In this document: positions 8,790 through 18,693 of the stretch, piece after piece
Position numbering within the stretch: the stretch's first letter is position 1
Layout of the letters: every line of letters starts with the position of its first letter
From: Prescottella defluvii
Lineage (GTDB): Bacteria > Actinomycetota > Actinomycetes > Mycobacteriales > Mycobacteriaceae
Assembly (NCBI GenBank): GCA_029690005.1
Contig: CP121458.1
Coordinates: 1,054,001 to 1,118,000 of the forward strand
Direction of reading: 5' to 3'
DNA length: 64,000 bases
Position numbers and translations under genes: made by a program
The notes under the pieces: model-generated
Told to the model about the DNA's origin: nothing
The model's database searches: none
The model's input: only the letters and a program-made list of their open reading frames with translations

Positions 8790-9579
8790 AACGCAGTCGG
8801 TGGGATCCCGCTTCGACGGCAAGGTCGCGGTGGTCACGGGCGCCGGGTCCGGGATCGGTGCGGCCGTCGCGACGCGACTGGTCGGTGAGGGCGCGTCCGT
8901 CGTCGGCATCGACCTCGCGGCCGACGCGCTCACCGTGATGGAGAAGGAACTGGGCGAGAAGTTCGTCGGCGCCCCGGCCGACGTCACGAGCGAGGACGCG
9001 GTCGCCGCTGCCGTCGCCGTGGCAGTCGAGCGCTTCGGTGGACTGGACATGGCGTTCAACGTCGCCGGTGCCCAGAAGGGCGGACAGATCCTCGATCTCG
9101 AGGAATCCGACTGGGACTTCACCGTCGACCTCGTGCAGAAGGGCGTGTTCCTCTGCACCAAGCACGAGGCCCGGCACATGGTGGCGGGCGGGCGGGGCGG
9201 CGCCATCGTCAACGTCGCATCGCTCAACGGGCGAGTCCCGGTCATCGGCGGCAGCCCGTATGCGACCGGCAAGGCGGGCGTCGAGATGTTCGGCAAGAAC
9301 GCGGCCGTCGAACTCGCGCGCCACGGGATCCGGGTCAACACGGTGATGCCGGGTCTGGTCGACACCCCTCTGGTGGCCGCGGTGATGGGCTACGAGCCGC
9401 TGCTGGACATGTTCGTCGAGCGCATCCCGATGGGCCGGCCCGCGAGCCCCGACGAGATCGCCGCGCCGTGCCTGTACCTGGCCAGCGACGACGCCAGCTA
9501 CATTACCGGGACCAGCCTCATGGTCGACGGCGGCTGGGAGATCTCCAACTACCCGGACTTCACCAAGCTCGGCGGCTAG
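8782..9579 (+). CDS. Short-chain dehydrogenase/reductase, third gene of the monooxygenase operon
   Basis: A 265-residue classical SDR: TGAGSGIGAAVA near residue 20, FNVAGAQ in place of NNAG, catalytic Ser in NVASLNG, YATGK as the Tyr/Lys motif, and MVDGGW at the C-terminus. NAD-type Asp (GIDLAAD) follows beta-2. With the overlapping zinc dehydrogenase it gives two alcohol-oxidising steps after an oxygenation. This is the order expected for terpene alcohol catabolism (carveol-dehydrogenase-like), though the exact alcohol is unknown. Confidence 0.82.
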   Translation: MSETQSVGSRFDGKVAVVTGAGSGIGAAVATRLVGEGASVVGIDLAADALTVMEKELGEKFVGAPADVTSEDAVAAAVAVAVERFGGLDMAFNVAGAQKGGQILDLEESDWDFTVDLVQKGVFLCTKHEARHMVAGGRGGAIVNVASLNGRVPVIGGSPYATGKAGVEMFGKNAAVELARHGIRVNTVMPGLVDTPLVAAVMGYEPLLDMFVERIPMGRPASPDEIAAPCLYLASDDASYITGTSLMVDGGWEISNYPDFTKLGG

Positions 9580-9593
9580 CCCTCTCGGCCTGG

Positions 9594-9651
9594 GCGCCCA
9601 TTCCTTCCCGTCGCGCGCGGGTTCCCGCGGATCGGATCGGGGAATGGGCGC
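9594..9651. terminator. Hairpin between convergent genes
   Basis: Inverted arms GCGCCCATTCC (9594-9604) and GGAATGGGCGC (9641-9651) with a smaller GC stem inside, lying between the SDR stop and the glycosylase stop. No U-tract follows, as is usual for actinobacteria. Confidence 0.5.
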
Positions 9652-9657
9652 TCAGGC

Positions 9658-10591
9658 TCAGTGCCACGTGTGGTCGACGATCGGGGTCCGCGGCCCGAAC
9701 TTGGGTTTGCGGGCCTGACCGCTGACCTCGAGCAGCCGGATCGCGCGGTAGCGGTGCGGCCGCAGGTCGTCGAGATACTCGACCATCCCGTCGTCGTCGA
9801 GGGGCCGTCCGAGCAGGCTCCAGCCGACGATCGCCGCGAGGTGGAAATCGCCGACCGAGAGGGCGTCGGCGTCGCCGAGCGCGCGCTGGGCGACCTCGGC
9901 CGCCGTCCACGCCCCGATCCCCGGGACCGCACGCAGCCGGCGGTGCGCCGCGTCGCGGTCCAGGTCGACGATCTCCTCGAGTCGATCCGCGACGCGGGTG
10001 CACGCGACGATCGTCTGCGCCCGTCGGGGATCGACGTTCGCGCCGTGGAACTCCCACGACGGGATCCGTCGCCACGCCTCGGCGCTCGGCGGGACCTGCA
10101 TGCCGTCGGGAGCCGGCCCCGGTGCCGGCGTACCGAACTTCGTCACGAGCCGACGCCACGACGCGTGGGCAGCGACGGTGTGCACGCGCTGCTCGAAGGA
10201 TTGCCGGCACCAGCGACTCCAGCACCCGTGCGGTGCGGACGATCCTCAGGTTCGGGAATCGGCGGTGCGCGTCGACGAGCTTGGGGTGTTCGGGCGCGAA
10301 GGTCGCGGCGCGGTCGGCGTCGTGCTCGCCGAGCAGACCCGGGAGGTAGGCGTCGAACTCTTCGGCGCCCGGACCCCACGCCCTCGCGTCGACGACGGAC
10401 GGGCCGAGCTGACGCAGCCGGTACGTCACCGCCCCGGACGGCAACAGCGACGTGCGCCACACCGTCCCATCGGGCTCGGCGCGGTGACACGGATCGAAGC
10501 GTCCGTGGCGCAGCGGGGAGAGGGTCGACGAGAGGTCCAGGGGACGCTTCGTGACCACCTCGAGCTGCGCAGTCGGGGCTGTTCCGGTCAT
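9658..10591 (-). CDS. DNA-3-methyladenine glycosylase II family protein, AlkA-like (one frameshift)
   Basis: About 310 residues after removing one extra base near 10197. The C-terminal half carries the HhH-GPD core: LRAVPGIGAWTAAEVA, followed about 20 residues later by the catalytic Asp in SVGDFHLAA. The N-terminal half (ATG at 10591, MTGTAPTAQLEV) has the AlkA-type domain with HGRFDPCHRAEPDG and LRIVRTARVLESLVPAI. The family removes alkylated bases in base-excision repair. It is a housekeeping gene divergent from the RNase H gene 74 bp away. Confidence 0.78.
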
Positions 10592-10664
10592 CTCGGGCAG
10601 CCTATCGCCGCCCGGGCGGGACCGGACCGCCGACCGCCCCGGGAAGCACGTATTGTCCGAAGTC

Positions 10665-11156
10665 ATGATCATCGTGAGTACCGACGGTTCGTGCCTGAAG
10701 AACCCCGGTGGGGCCATCGGGTGGGCATGGGTCGATCACGAGGGTCCGAGCAGGTCGGGTGGTGACGTCTCCGGCACCAATCAGGTCGCCGAACTGTGGG
10801 CGCTGGTCGAGGCGATCGTGGCGCATCCCGGACCCGAGCCGCTGCTCATCGAGTCCGACTCCCAGTACGCCATCAAGTGCGCCTCCGAGTGGCTGCCCGG
10901 TTGGAAGCGGAAGGGCTGGAAGACCGCGTCCGGCGGCCCGGTCAAGAATCTCGAACTGGTGCAGGACATCGACCGGGCGATCACCGATCGGACCGGTCCG
11001 GTGCGGTTCCGCTGGGTGCGCGGGCACGTCGGGAACCGCTTCAACGAACTCGCGGACAAGCTGGCCGGTGAGGCGGCGCGCGCCGTCGCGAACACCCCGG
11101 AGAAGGCGCGGCCGTGGCGCGGACTCGGGCGGCCGGACACGGTGGCCGCCCCGTGA
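10665..11156 (+). CDS. rnhA: Ribonuclease HI
   Basis: A 163-residue RNase H fold protein. The metal-binding carboxylates appear in order: Asp in STDGSCLKNPGG near residue 7, Glu in QVAELWAL, Asp in LIESDSQYAIK, and a final Asp in NRFNELADKLAG. It cleaves the RNA strand of RNA:DNA hybrids. The ATG at 10665 is chosen because the fold starts immediately with MIIVSTDGS; a longer in-frame start at 10551 would overlap the neighbouring gene and adds no conserved sequence. Confidence 0.88.
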   Translation: MIIVSTDGSCLKNPGGAIGWAWVDHEGPSRSGGDVSGTNQVAELWALVEAIVAHPGPEPLLIESDSQYAIKCASEWLPGWKRKGWKTASGGPVKNLELVQDIDRAITDRTGPVRFRWVRGHVGNRFNELADKLAGEAARAVANTPEKARPWRGLGRPDTVAAP

Positions 11157-11197
11157 CGGCGCGCGAGCCCGAGCCACTGCTCACGCTGTTCTGACCG

Positions 11198-11650
11198 TCA
11201 GGAGAGGAAGCGCGGCCGCCCGGCGTCGACCCAGTCACGGAACCGGGCGTCGATCCGCTCCGCGATGACGTCGTACGTCTCCCAGCTGTCCTCCACCCGG
11301 TAGATCTCCGGCGCGGTGGTGTCGAACGCGTCGACGTAGTCGTCGATGTACCGGGAGTCGTCGTTCTCGCCGGCGTAGTACGCGACGGCGAAGGCGTTGC
11401 CGTCGGCGGTGAGATCGTCGCTGACGAACTTCTCGTCGAGCACATCCATCAGATAGGCGCCGGGCGTCGTCTCCCGCGACTCGAGCGGCTCGAGTTCGTC
11501 CTCCACGTCCTCGCCCGCGAAGCCGCTCAGCAGGCACCATGCCACGAACATGCCGATGTGAGTGCCACCGGCCGCATTCGGCAGGTCCTCGGGAAAGGTG
11601 CCGCCGTAGTGCCAGTCGGCGTCGTCGTACTTCGTCATGGAGTCCGTCAT
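11198..11650 (-). CDS. Conserved hypothetical acidic protein
   Basis: A 150-residue acidic protein starting MTDSMTKYDDADWHYGG, with conserved blocks HIGMFVAWCLLSGF, YLMDVLDEKF and DSWETYDVIAERIDARF. It resembles the family of small proteins annotated DUF7832 or similar. No signal peptide or membrane segment is seen, so it should be cytosolic. Upstream lies the terminator of the OYE gene, so it is probably transcribed on its own. Function unknown. Confidence 0.75.
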   Translation of the reverse strand: MTDSMTKYDDADWHYGGTFPEDLPNAAGGTHIGMFVAWCLLSGFAGEDVEDELEPLESRETTPGAYLMDVLDEKFVSDDLTADGNAFAVAYYAGENDDSRYIDDYVDAFDTTAPEIYRVEDSWETYDVIAERIDARFRDWVDAGRPRFLS

Positions 11651-11697
11651 CGGGGTCGCTTTCTTCGAGTCGGTCCGCGTTGCTGCCCGACAAACGA

Positions 11698-11741
11698 GAT
11701 GGTCGCCGCAACTCCTCGCTGGAAGTGTTGCGGCGACCATC
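11698..11741 (-). terminator. Strong hairpin after the OYE-type reductase gene
   Basis: Perfect 15-bp arms GATGGTCGCCGCAAC (11698-11712) and GTTGCGGCGACCATC (11727-11741), 20 bp past the reductase stop at 11761 in its direction of transcription. Confidence 0.75.
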
Positions 11742-11760
11742 CGATCATGCCGTGCGTCGG

Positions 11761-12899
11761 CTACGTCAGCGAGCCCTCGTGGACGTCGCGGACGAAGGCG
11801 GGCAGCGGGTCGCCGGCGCGCAGCGTCGACGCCAGTGCCGGATCGGCCAGGTGCAGGCGACCGATCGCGATGAGGTCGAACTCGCCGCCACCGATGCGCT
11901 TCTCGAGCTCGGGGATGTTGTCGACCACCGGTGCCGAACCGTCGATGCGGCTGTCGCGCAGGGACTTTCCGATGCCGACGCTGCCCACGGCCATCGTGAA
12001 CGCGCCCGTGACCTCCTTGGCCCAGCCGGCCAGCGACAGCTCGCTGCCCTCGAACGCCGGGATGTCGAAGCGGCGGATGCTGGCGTCGAGGACGTCGACA
12101 CCGGCGTCGACGAGGGCACCCAGGATCGTCTTCAGTTCGTCGGGGGTCTCGGCGATCCGCGCGGTGTAGTTCTGCTGCTTGTGCTGCGAGAAGCGGAAGA
12201 AGACCGGGTAGTCCTCGCCGATCTCGGCGCGGATCGCCTTCACGACCGCGACGGGGAAGCGGGTGCGGCGCTCGAGGTCGCCGCCCCACTCGTCGTCACG
12301 CTTGTTGGTGCCGGCCCAGAGGAACGAGTCGAGCAGGTAGCCGTGCCCGCCGTGCAGGGCGATGCCGTCGAACCCGACGTCGATCGCGCCCCGCGCCGCG
12401 CGGGCGAAGGCGGAGATGACGTCCTGGATGTCCTGCTCGGTCATCGCCTCGGTGGCCTGCTGCGCCCACTCGACGTACGAGTCCGAGTACGACGTGGTGC
12501 CGAGCGGACCCCACTCGCCGGAGGGGCGCATCGGCTCGAGCGCGGGGTCGACCTTGCTCATCGCGCCCACAGCGGACCCACGTGCCACAGCTGCGGAATG
12601 ATCTTGCCACCGGCCTCGTGGACGTCGTCGACGACCTTGCGCCAGCCCGCGAGGGCCTCCTCGCCGAACATGCGCGGCACGCGCGAGTTGTCGACCGCCG
12701 TCGGATGGTCGATCGCGACGCCCTCGGTCACGATCAGTCCGGTGCCGCCCTCGGCGCGGCGGCGGTAGTAGCCGGCGACGTCGTCTCCCGGGATGCCGTC
12801 GATCGAGTAGGACCGCGTCATCGGCGACATGACGATGCGGTTCGCGAGTTCGAGCGAGCGCACCTTCAGCGGCTGGAACAGGGGAGATGATGAGGTCAT
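11761..12899 (-). CDS. NADH:flavin oxidoreductase, old yellow enzyme family (one frameshift)
   Basis: About 379 residues with one missing base near 12562. The N-terminus has PLFQPLKVRSLELANRIVMS and YYRRRAEGGTGLIVTEG, then PQLWHVG. After the break come FDGIALHGGHGYLLDSFLW, NKRDDEWGGDLERRTRFP (the typical GG-RF segment) and a C-terminal FMN-phosphate site near GGEFDLIAIGRLHLADP. The family reduces enones or 2,4-dienoyl substrates using FMN. The ATG at 12899 has GAGAAGG upstream. A KstR2-like site at 12929 and a copy of the 15-bp palindrome at 12984 precede it, which ties it to steroid control. Confidence 0.82.
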
Positions 12900-12928
12900 G
12901 TCGTCAGTGCCTTCTCGGGTCGTCGTCA

Positions 12929-12942
12929 ACCAAGCAATTGCT
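12929..12942. promoter_or_regulatory. Likely KstR2-type operator
   Basis: ACCAAGCAATTGCT deviates from AnCAAGnnCTTGnT at one position only and contains the perfect palindrome AGCAATTGCT. It lies 30 bp before the reductase start at 12899, a repressing position, and shares its core with the site at 1378. Confidence 0.55.
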
Positions 12943-12983
12943 AGGTAGCGTTCCAGGGGCTTTCTCGGCGAGTCAAACCGAGG

Positions 12984-12998
12984 TCTCACTGAGCGCAA
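12984..12998. promoter_or_regulatory. 15-bp palindromic element between the reductase and amidohydrolase genes
   Basis: TCTCACTGAGCGCAA is a moderate match to TCCCRCTGAGYGGGA, positioned between the divergent genes starting at 12899 and 13068. A possible -10 TAGGGT follows toward the amidohydrolase. Confidence 0.45.
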
Positions 12999-13067
12999 AC
13001 GGGTCGCGACTAGGGTCTGTGGAGGTGTCCGGGAAACCGGACCGTCGCGTGACGAGAGGAGCGATCG

Positions 13068-13977
13068 GTGTGCGAATCGGCTGGACAGGCTGAACGGGAC
13101 TGGACGTCGGAGGTCGCGGGTGTGCTCGCGTTCCGGGACCGGTTGGGCTCCCCGCGCTGATCGACGTGCACACCCACTTCATGCCGCAGAACGTGATGGA
13201 CAAGGTGTGGGCGTACTTCGACTCCGCGGGCCCGCTCGTCGGCCGGGAATGGCCCATCCGCTACAAGACCGAGGAGCAGTCTCGGGTCGAGCAGTTGCGC
13301 GCGTTCGGTATCAGCCGCTTCACGTCCATGCTCTACCCGCACAAGCCCGACATGGGCGCGTGGCTCAACCAGTGGTCCGCGGACTTCGCCGCCCGCACCC
13401 CCGACTGCCTGCACACCGCGACCTTCTATCCGGAGGAGTCGGCGCCCGGCTACGTAGCCGACGCCCTCGAGGCGGGCGTCCGAGTCTTCAAGTCCCACAT
13501 CCAGGTCGGGACTACGACCCGAACGATCCGCTGCTCGATCCGGTGTGGGGGCTGCTCGAGGACAGCGGTACCCCGATCGTGATCCACTGCGGTTCCGGGC
13601 CCGCGCCCGGCCGGTTCACCGGACCCGACCGCATCGAGGCCCTGCTCGCGCGGTACCCGCGTCTCGTGCTGATCATCGCCCACATGGGACTGCCGGAGTA
13701 CGTCGAGTTCCTGGACCTCGCCGATCGGTACCCGAGCATGCTCCTCGACACCACGATGGCCTTCACCGACTTCACCGAGTCGGCCACACCGTTCCCGCCC
13801 GCAGCGGTGCACCGACTGCGGGACCTCGGCGACCGCATCCTCTTCGGCAGCGACTTCCCCAACATCCCGTACACGTACCTCGACGCGCTCGAGGCACTCG
13901 AACGATTCGAACTCGGCGACGACTGGTTGCGTGCGGTCGTGTACCGCAACGCCGCCGAACTGTTCGACGTCTCATGA
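13068..13977 (+). CDS. Amidohydrolase-family protein, ACMSD/decarboxylase-like (two frameshifts)
   Basis: About 303 residues when single missing bases near 13148 (C) and 13508 (G) are restored. The metal site starts with DVHTHFMP. Later come TPIVIHCGSGP, LVLIIAHMGLPEY and the closing GSDFPNIPY Asp. This is the amidohydrolase_2 barrel, whose members decarboxylate or hydrolyse aromatic and cyclic acids with a Zn ion. I place the start at GTG 13068 because AGGAG sits 8 nt before it and the first corrected frame (WTSEVAGVLAFRDRLG) joins smoothly to LPALIDVHTHF. It is divergent from the OYE gene, and the shared palindrome suggests co-regulation. Substrate unknown. Confidence 0.75.
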
Positions 13978-13995
13978 CGGTTTCCGGGGGTCGGC

Positions 13996-14778
13996 TCAGG
14001 ACGCCGATTCAGGCTGCATCACGCTGAACACCGCGCCCTGCGGATCGGACAGCACCGCCATGCGGCCGACGGACGGCATGTCGAACGGGTCGGCAACCAC
14101 CGTTCCGCCCGCCTCGACGGCCTGCGCGACGGTGGCGTCGGTGTTCTCGACGCAGAAGTACGCGTGCCAGTGGTTGGGGACGTCGGGCCGCGGCGGCGGA
14201 ACGCAGCCGCCCACCCCGTCGCCACCGACCTGAAGCACGGTGTAGTCACCCGATCCGGGTATCGGCATCGCAGCCGACCCCAGTCCGACGACGGCCCGAT
14301 AGAACGCCAGCGCGCTCTCCGGGCGATCGGTCACCAGTTCGTTCCAGATCAGGGTCCCGGTCTCGTTGACCAGCGTCGCGCCGATGTGGATTCGGGCCTG
14401 CCACAGAGCCACCTCGGCCCCCGTGGGGTCGGCGACCAGTGCCATCCTCCCGGCCTCGACGACGTCGAAGGGTGGAAGGACCAGGTGTCCGCCGGCCGGC
14501 TCCGCCTTGGCCGCGGCCGCGTCGACGTCGTCCACGGCGAGAAAGGTGTTCCACCTGGCGGCTGCGTCGGCGGGCGAACCGTGCGGCATCGGGGCGATGC
14601 CCGCGACCCGTTCGCCCCGCAGTGTCGCAACCGAATAGACCTCGTCCTCCATCATCGGCTGTTCGTCGTACGACCAGCCGAAAAGTGTTGTGTAGAAAGC
14701 CTTGGCCGCCGCTTGGTCCGGGGTTTGCAGATCCACCCAGCTGGGCGTGCCTTCGGAATAACTCGAGTGTCGAGACAT
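13996..14778 (-). CDS. Two-domain glyoxalase/VOC-superfamily protein
   Basis: A 260-residue protein made of two beta-alpha-beta-beta-beta modules. Module one spans residues 10-125 ([35 protein letters not shown]) and module two 135-258 ([35 protein letters not shown]). This form is common in actinobacteria and is often annotated as a lyase or dioxygenase-like protein or hydroxylase CFP30B. It lacks the exact His/Glu set needed to call it a known metal enzyme. It is convergent with the amidohydrolase gene. Confidence 0.78.
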   Translation of the reverse strand: MSRHSSYSEGTPSWVDLQTPDQAAAKAFYTTLFGWSYDEQPMMEDEVYSVATLRGERVAGIAPMPHGSPADAAARWNTFLAVDDVDAAAAKAEPAGGHLVLPPFDVVEAGRMALVADPTGAEVALWQARIHIGATLVNETGTLIWNELVTDRPESALAFYRAVVGLGSAAMPIPGSGDYTVLQVGGDGVGGCVPPPRPDVPNHWHAYFCVENTDATVAQAVEAGGTVVADPFDMPSVGRMAVLSDPQGAVFSVMQPESAS

Positions 14779-14874
14779 CGCGATGTCCTCTCATGCACTG
14801 TCGAGCACGTGGACGAGGCTATCGCAGAACGCGGAGGCAGAGAACAGGAAAGCACAGCACAAAGAGGTCACCGT

Positions 14875-14915
14875 CGCCCGCGTTCCCGCCGTCCGGGGAG
14901 ACGGGAACGCGGGCG
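14875..14915 (-). terminator. Hairpin after the cholesterol oxidase gene
   Basis: 14-bp perfect arms CGCCCGCGTTCCCG (14875-14888) and CGGGAACGCGGGCG (14902-14915), 7 bp beyond the cholesterol oxidase stop. Confidence 0.72.
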
Positions 14916-14921
14916 AGGCTG

Positions 14922-16576
<1,655 letters not shown>

Positions 16577-16580
16577 GGAA

Positions 16581-16653
16581 CTCCTCTGTCGGCGGTTTGG
16601 TTGGCGGCCTGCATCGCAGCAAGCTGCCAGGGTTTATACCGCCGACAGAGGAG
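16581..16653 (-). promoter_or_regulatory. Long inverted repeat covering the ribosome site of cholesterol oxidase
   Basis: Perfect 16-bp arms CTCCTCTGTCGGCGGT (16581-16596) and ACCGCCGACAGAGGAG (16638-16653), 41 bp apart. Read in the gene's direction, the distal arm ends with the GAGGAG SD sequence, 4 nt before the ATG at 16576, and the proximal arm carries the complementary CUCCUC. In an mRNA starting upstream of 16653 the SD would be paired. It could instead be a protein operator or a terminator for the SDR gene ending at 16696. Confidence 0.6.
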
Positions 16654-16695
16654 GTTACGAGGCGGTACCGGAAAATTGGTGCATCCCGGTCCCGA

Positions 16696-17448
16696 TCAGC
16701 GCAGCTTCAGGCTGCCGCCGTCCGCCATGAGGGTCTGGCCCGTCATGTACTTCGAGTCGTCGCTCGCGAGGAACAACGCGACCGGGGCGATGTCCGTCTC
16801 GGGGTCGCCGATCCGCTGCAGCGGCACCTTCGCAACCGACGCGGCGGCCCGCTCGGGGAACGCCTTCTGCCACGCGACGACTCCCTCGGTGGCTGCGAAC
16901 GGGCACAGGACGTTGACGCGGATCTGATCCGCGGCCCACTCGTTGGCGGCCACCCGGCTCACGCCGCGGATGGCCTCCTTGGCCGCCGCGTACGACGTCT
17001 GCGTCGCCATGCCCTCGAAGTCCGGAGCTGGAACCGAAGTTGATGATCGAGCCCTTCGACTCCTTCAACTGCGGGTGGCACGCCTGCATGAGGTGCACCG
17101 TCGGGTAGAACCCGGTGTTGAACGAGATGTCGAACATCTCCTGGGTCTGCTCGAGCAGCGGTGCCTGTCGCGACGCGTGCGCGTTGTTCACCAGCACGTC
17201 GATCCGGCCGAACGCCGCGACGGCCGCGTCGCGGATGACCGCCGCCGATTCCGGCTGTGAGATATCGACATTGAGGAACTTGCCCTCGCCGCCGGCGTCC
17301 GCGATCTCCCGCTCGAGTGCGTGACCCTGCTCGTCGTCGATGTCGACGAACAGCACCTTCGCTCCCTCGCGGAGAAGACCCGGGTGATGGCGCGGCCGAT
17401 GCCGCCCGCGCCGCCAGTGACGATCGCAACTTTTTCTTCGAGCCTCAT
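16696..17448 (-). CDS. Short-chain dehydrogenase/reductase (two frameshifts)
   Basis: About 250 residues when a missing C near 17370 and an extra base near 17022 are corrected. It begins MRLEEKVAIVTGGAGGIGRA, continues with VLFVDIDDEQG (NAD-type acidic residue), has NNAH instead of NNAG, Ser in NFGSSSG, the catalytic YAAAK, and the C-terminal MADGGS. The substrate is unknown; in this setting a hydroxysteroid or 3-hydroxyacyl-CoA is likely. It lies 94 bp downstream of the next SDR gene in the same direction and 120 bp before the cholesterol oxidase. Confidence 0.75.
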
Positions 17449-17542
17449 GTCCGACCCCAGTTCCGGATCAGACTTCGGCGGGAGCGTCGGTGGCCAGCGC
17501 GATCTCTCGAGACCGGCGACGCTGTACGCGGCGTAGGTCTCG

Positions 17543-18409
17543 TCAGGGTCCGCGACCCGAGAAGTACGGCGTGAGCTGTCCGGCGAGCTCCTCGAGGGAG
17601 AACTCGGAACCTGCTGCGTCGAAACGGTTCTCGACCTGCGGCGCGGCCATGAGTGCGACCATCTTGCCGTAGACGACGAACACCTGGCCGTTGATCTCGT
17701 CCGACGCGGGCGAGGCGAGGTAGCTGACCAGCGTCGCGACGCGCTCGGGGGCCAGCGGGTCGAGGCCCTGTGCGCCGGTGTTGTTCTCGGTGCCGAACGC
17801 TTCGGCGGTCATCGCCGTCCGGGCACGCGGGCAGATCGCGTTGGCGCGCACGCCGTAGCGGGACAGGCCCGCCGCCGTCGACAGGGTGAGCGCGGTGATG
17901 CCGGCCTTCGCCGCCGAGTAGTTCGGCTGTCCGGCGGAACCGAAGAGGAACGCCTCGGAGGAGGTGTTGACGACGCGACCGTAGATCGGTCCGCCGGCGT
18001 CCTTGCTGGCCTGGCGCCAGTGCACCGCCGCGGCGTGCGACGTGGCGGCGTGGCCCTTGAGGTGGACGCGAATGACGTCGTCCCAGTCGGACTCCGAGAG
18101 GTTGAAGATCATCTTGTCCCGCAGGATGCCCGCGTTGTTGACCAGGATGTCCATCGATCCGAAGTTCGAGACCGCCTCCTGGACCATCCGCTCGCCGAGC
18201 GACCAGTCGGAGACGTCACCCGTGATCGCGAGCGCCTGGCCGCCGGCGGCCTTGATCTCGTCGACGACGTCGTGTGCGGCCGCACCCATGTCGTTGACGA
18301 CGACAGCCGCCCCGGCCTCGGCGAGTGCGAGCGCTTCGGCGCGCCCGAGTCCCGCTCCCGCGCCGGTGACGATGGCCGTCTTTCCGGCCAAGCTCAGCGA
18401 TTCCACCAT
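17543..18409 (-). CDS. Short-chain dehydrogenase, steroid-cluster 3-hydroxyacyl-CoA dehydrogenase type
   Basis: A 288-residue SDR. It has VTGAGAGLGRAEALALAEAG, NDMGAAAHDVVDEIKAAGG, NNAGILRDKMIFNLSESDWD, a Ser in NTSSEAFLFG, and YSAAK. The RDKM and long C-terminus (ENRFDAAGSEFSLEELAGQL) are typical of SDRs from mycobacterial and rhodococcal cholesterol clusters that act in side-chain beta-oxidation or on 17-hydroxysteroids. The ATG at 18409 has AAGGAG upstream. It is divergent from the FadD19-like gene, and the shared intergenic region carries three candidate operators. Confidence 0.82.
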   Translation of the reverse strand: MVESLSLAGKTAIVTGAGAGLGRAEALALAEAGAAVVVNDMGAAAHDVVDEIKAAGGQALAITGDVSDWSLGERMVQEAVSNFGSMDILVNNAGILRDKMIFNLSESDWDDVIRVHLKGHAATSHAAAVHWRQASKDAGGPIYGRVVNTSSEAFLFGSAGQPNYSAAKAGITALTLSTAAGLSRYGVRANAICPRARTAMTAEAFGTENNTGAQGLDPLAPERVATLVSYLASPASDEINGQVFVVYGKMVALMAAPQVENRFDAAGSEFSLEELAGQLTPYFSGRGP

Positions 18410-18442
18410 GTCAGGCTCCTTACCTTCCGTGCGATGCGGTCC

Positions 18443-18464
18443 AAACTAGTATTCATTCTAGTTT
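18443..18464. promoter_or_regulatory. Perfect inverted repeat, possible KstR-type operator
   Basis: AAACTAG (18443-18449) and CTAGTTT (18458-18464) around an 8-bp centre. On the minus strand the core reads TAGAATGAATACTA, close to but not identical with the KstR consensus TnnAACnnGTTnnA. It is 34 bp upstream of the SDR start. Confidence 0.5.
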
Positions 18465-18490
18465 CGACACAAGAGCTCTGGGCGTTTCCG

Positions 18491-18505
18491 TCCCACTGAG
18501 TGCAG
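18491..18505. promoter_or_regulatory. 15-bp palindromic element between the SDR and FadD19-like genes
   Basis: TCCCACTGAGTGCAG matches the left half and centre of TCCCRCTGAGYGGGA fully and the right half partly. Confidence 0.5.
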
Positions 18506-18589
18506 CGGTGTCTTGCAGATGGGGTGTCTTGCGCCCCCTCTGGCGCCGAGAATCCCGAAATCTGTTCGGTCGACTATTGATCGTGGTAT

Positions 18590-18603
18590 CGGAATATGTT
18601 CTA
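18590..18603. promoter_or_regulatory. Possible KstR-type half-degenerate operator before the FadD19-like gene
   Basis: CGGAATATGTTCTA fits TnnAACnnGTTnnA except at positions 1 and 6. It lies 91 bp before the ATG at 18694. Confidence 0.4.
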
Positions 18604-18693
18604 CTCAGCTGGTTGTGATCTCAGGCACACGGGGGCGGGGTTTGTGGTAGAACGCACTGTTTCTCGTTGTGCGATTCACCCGAAGGGCCAGCC

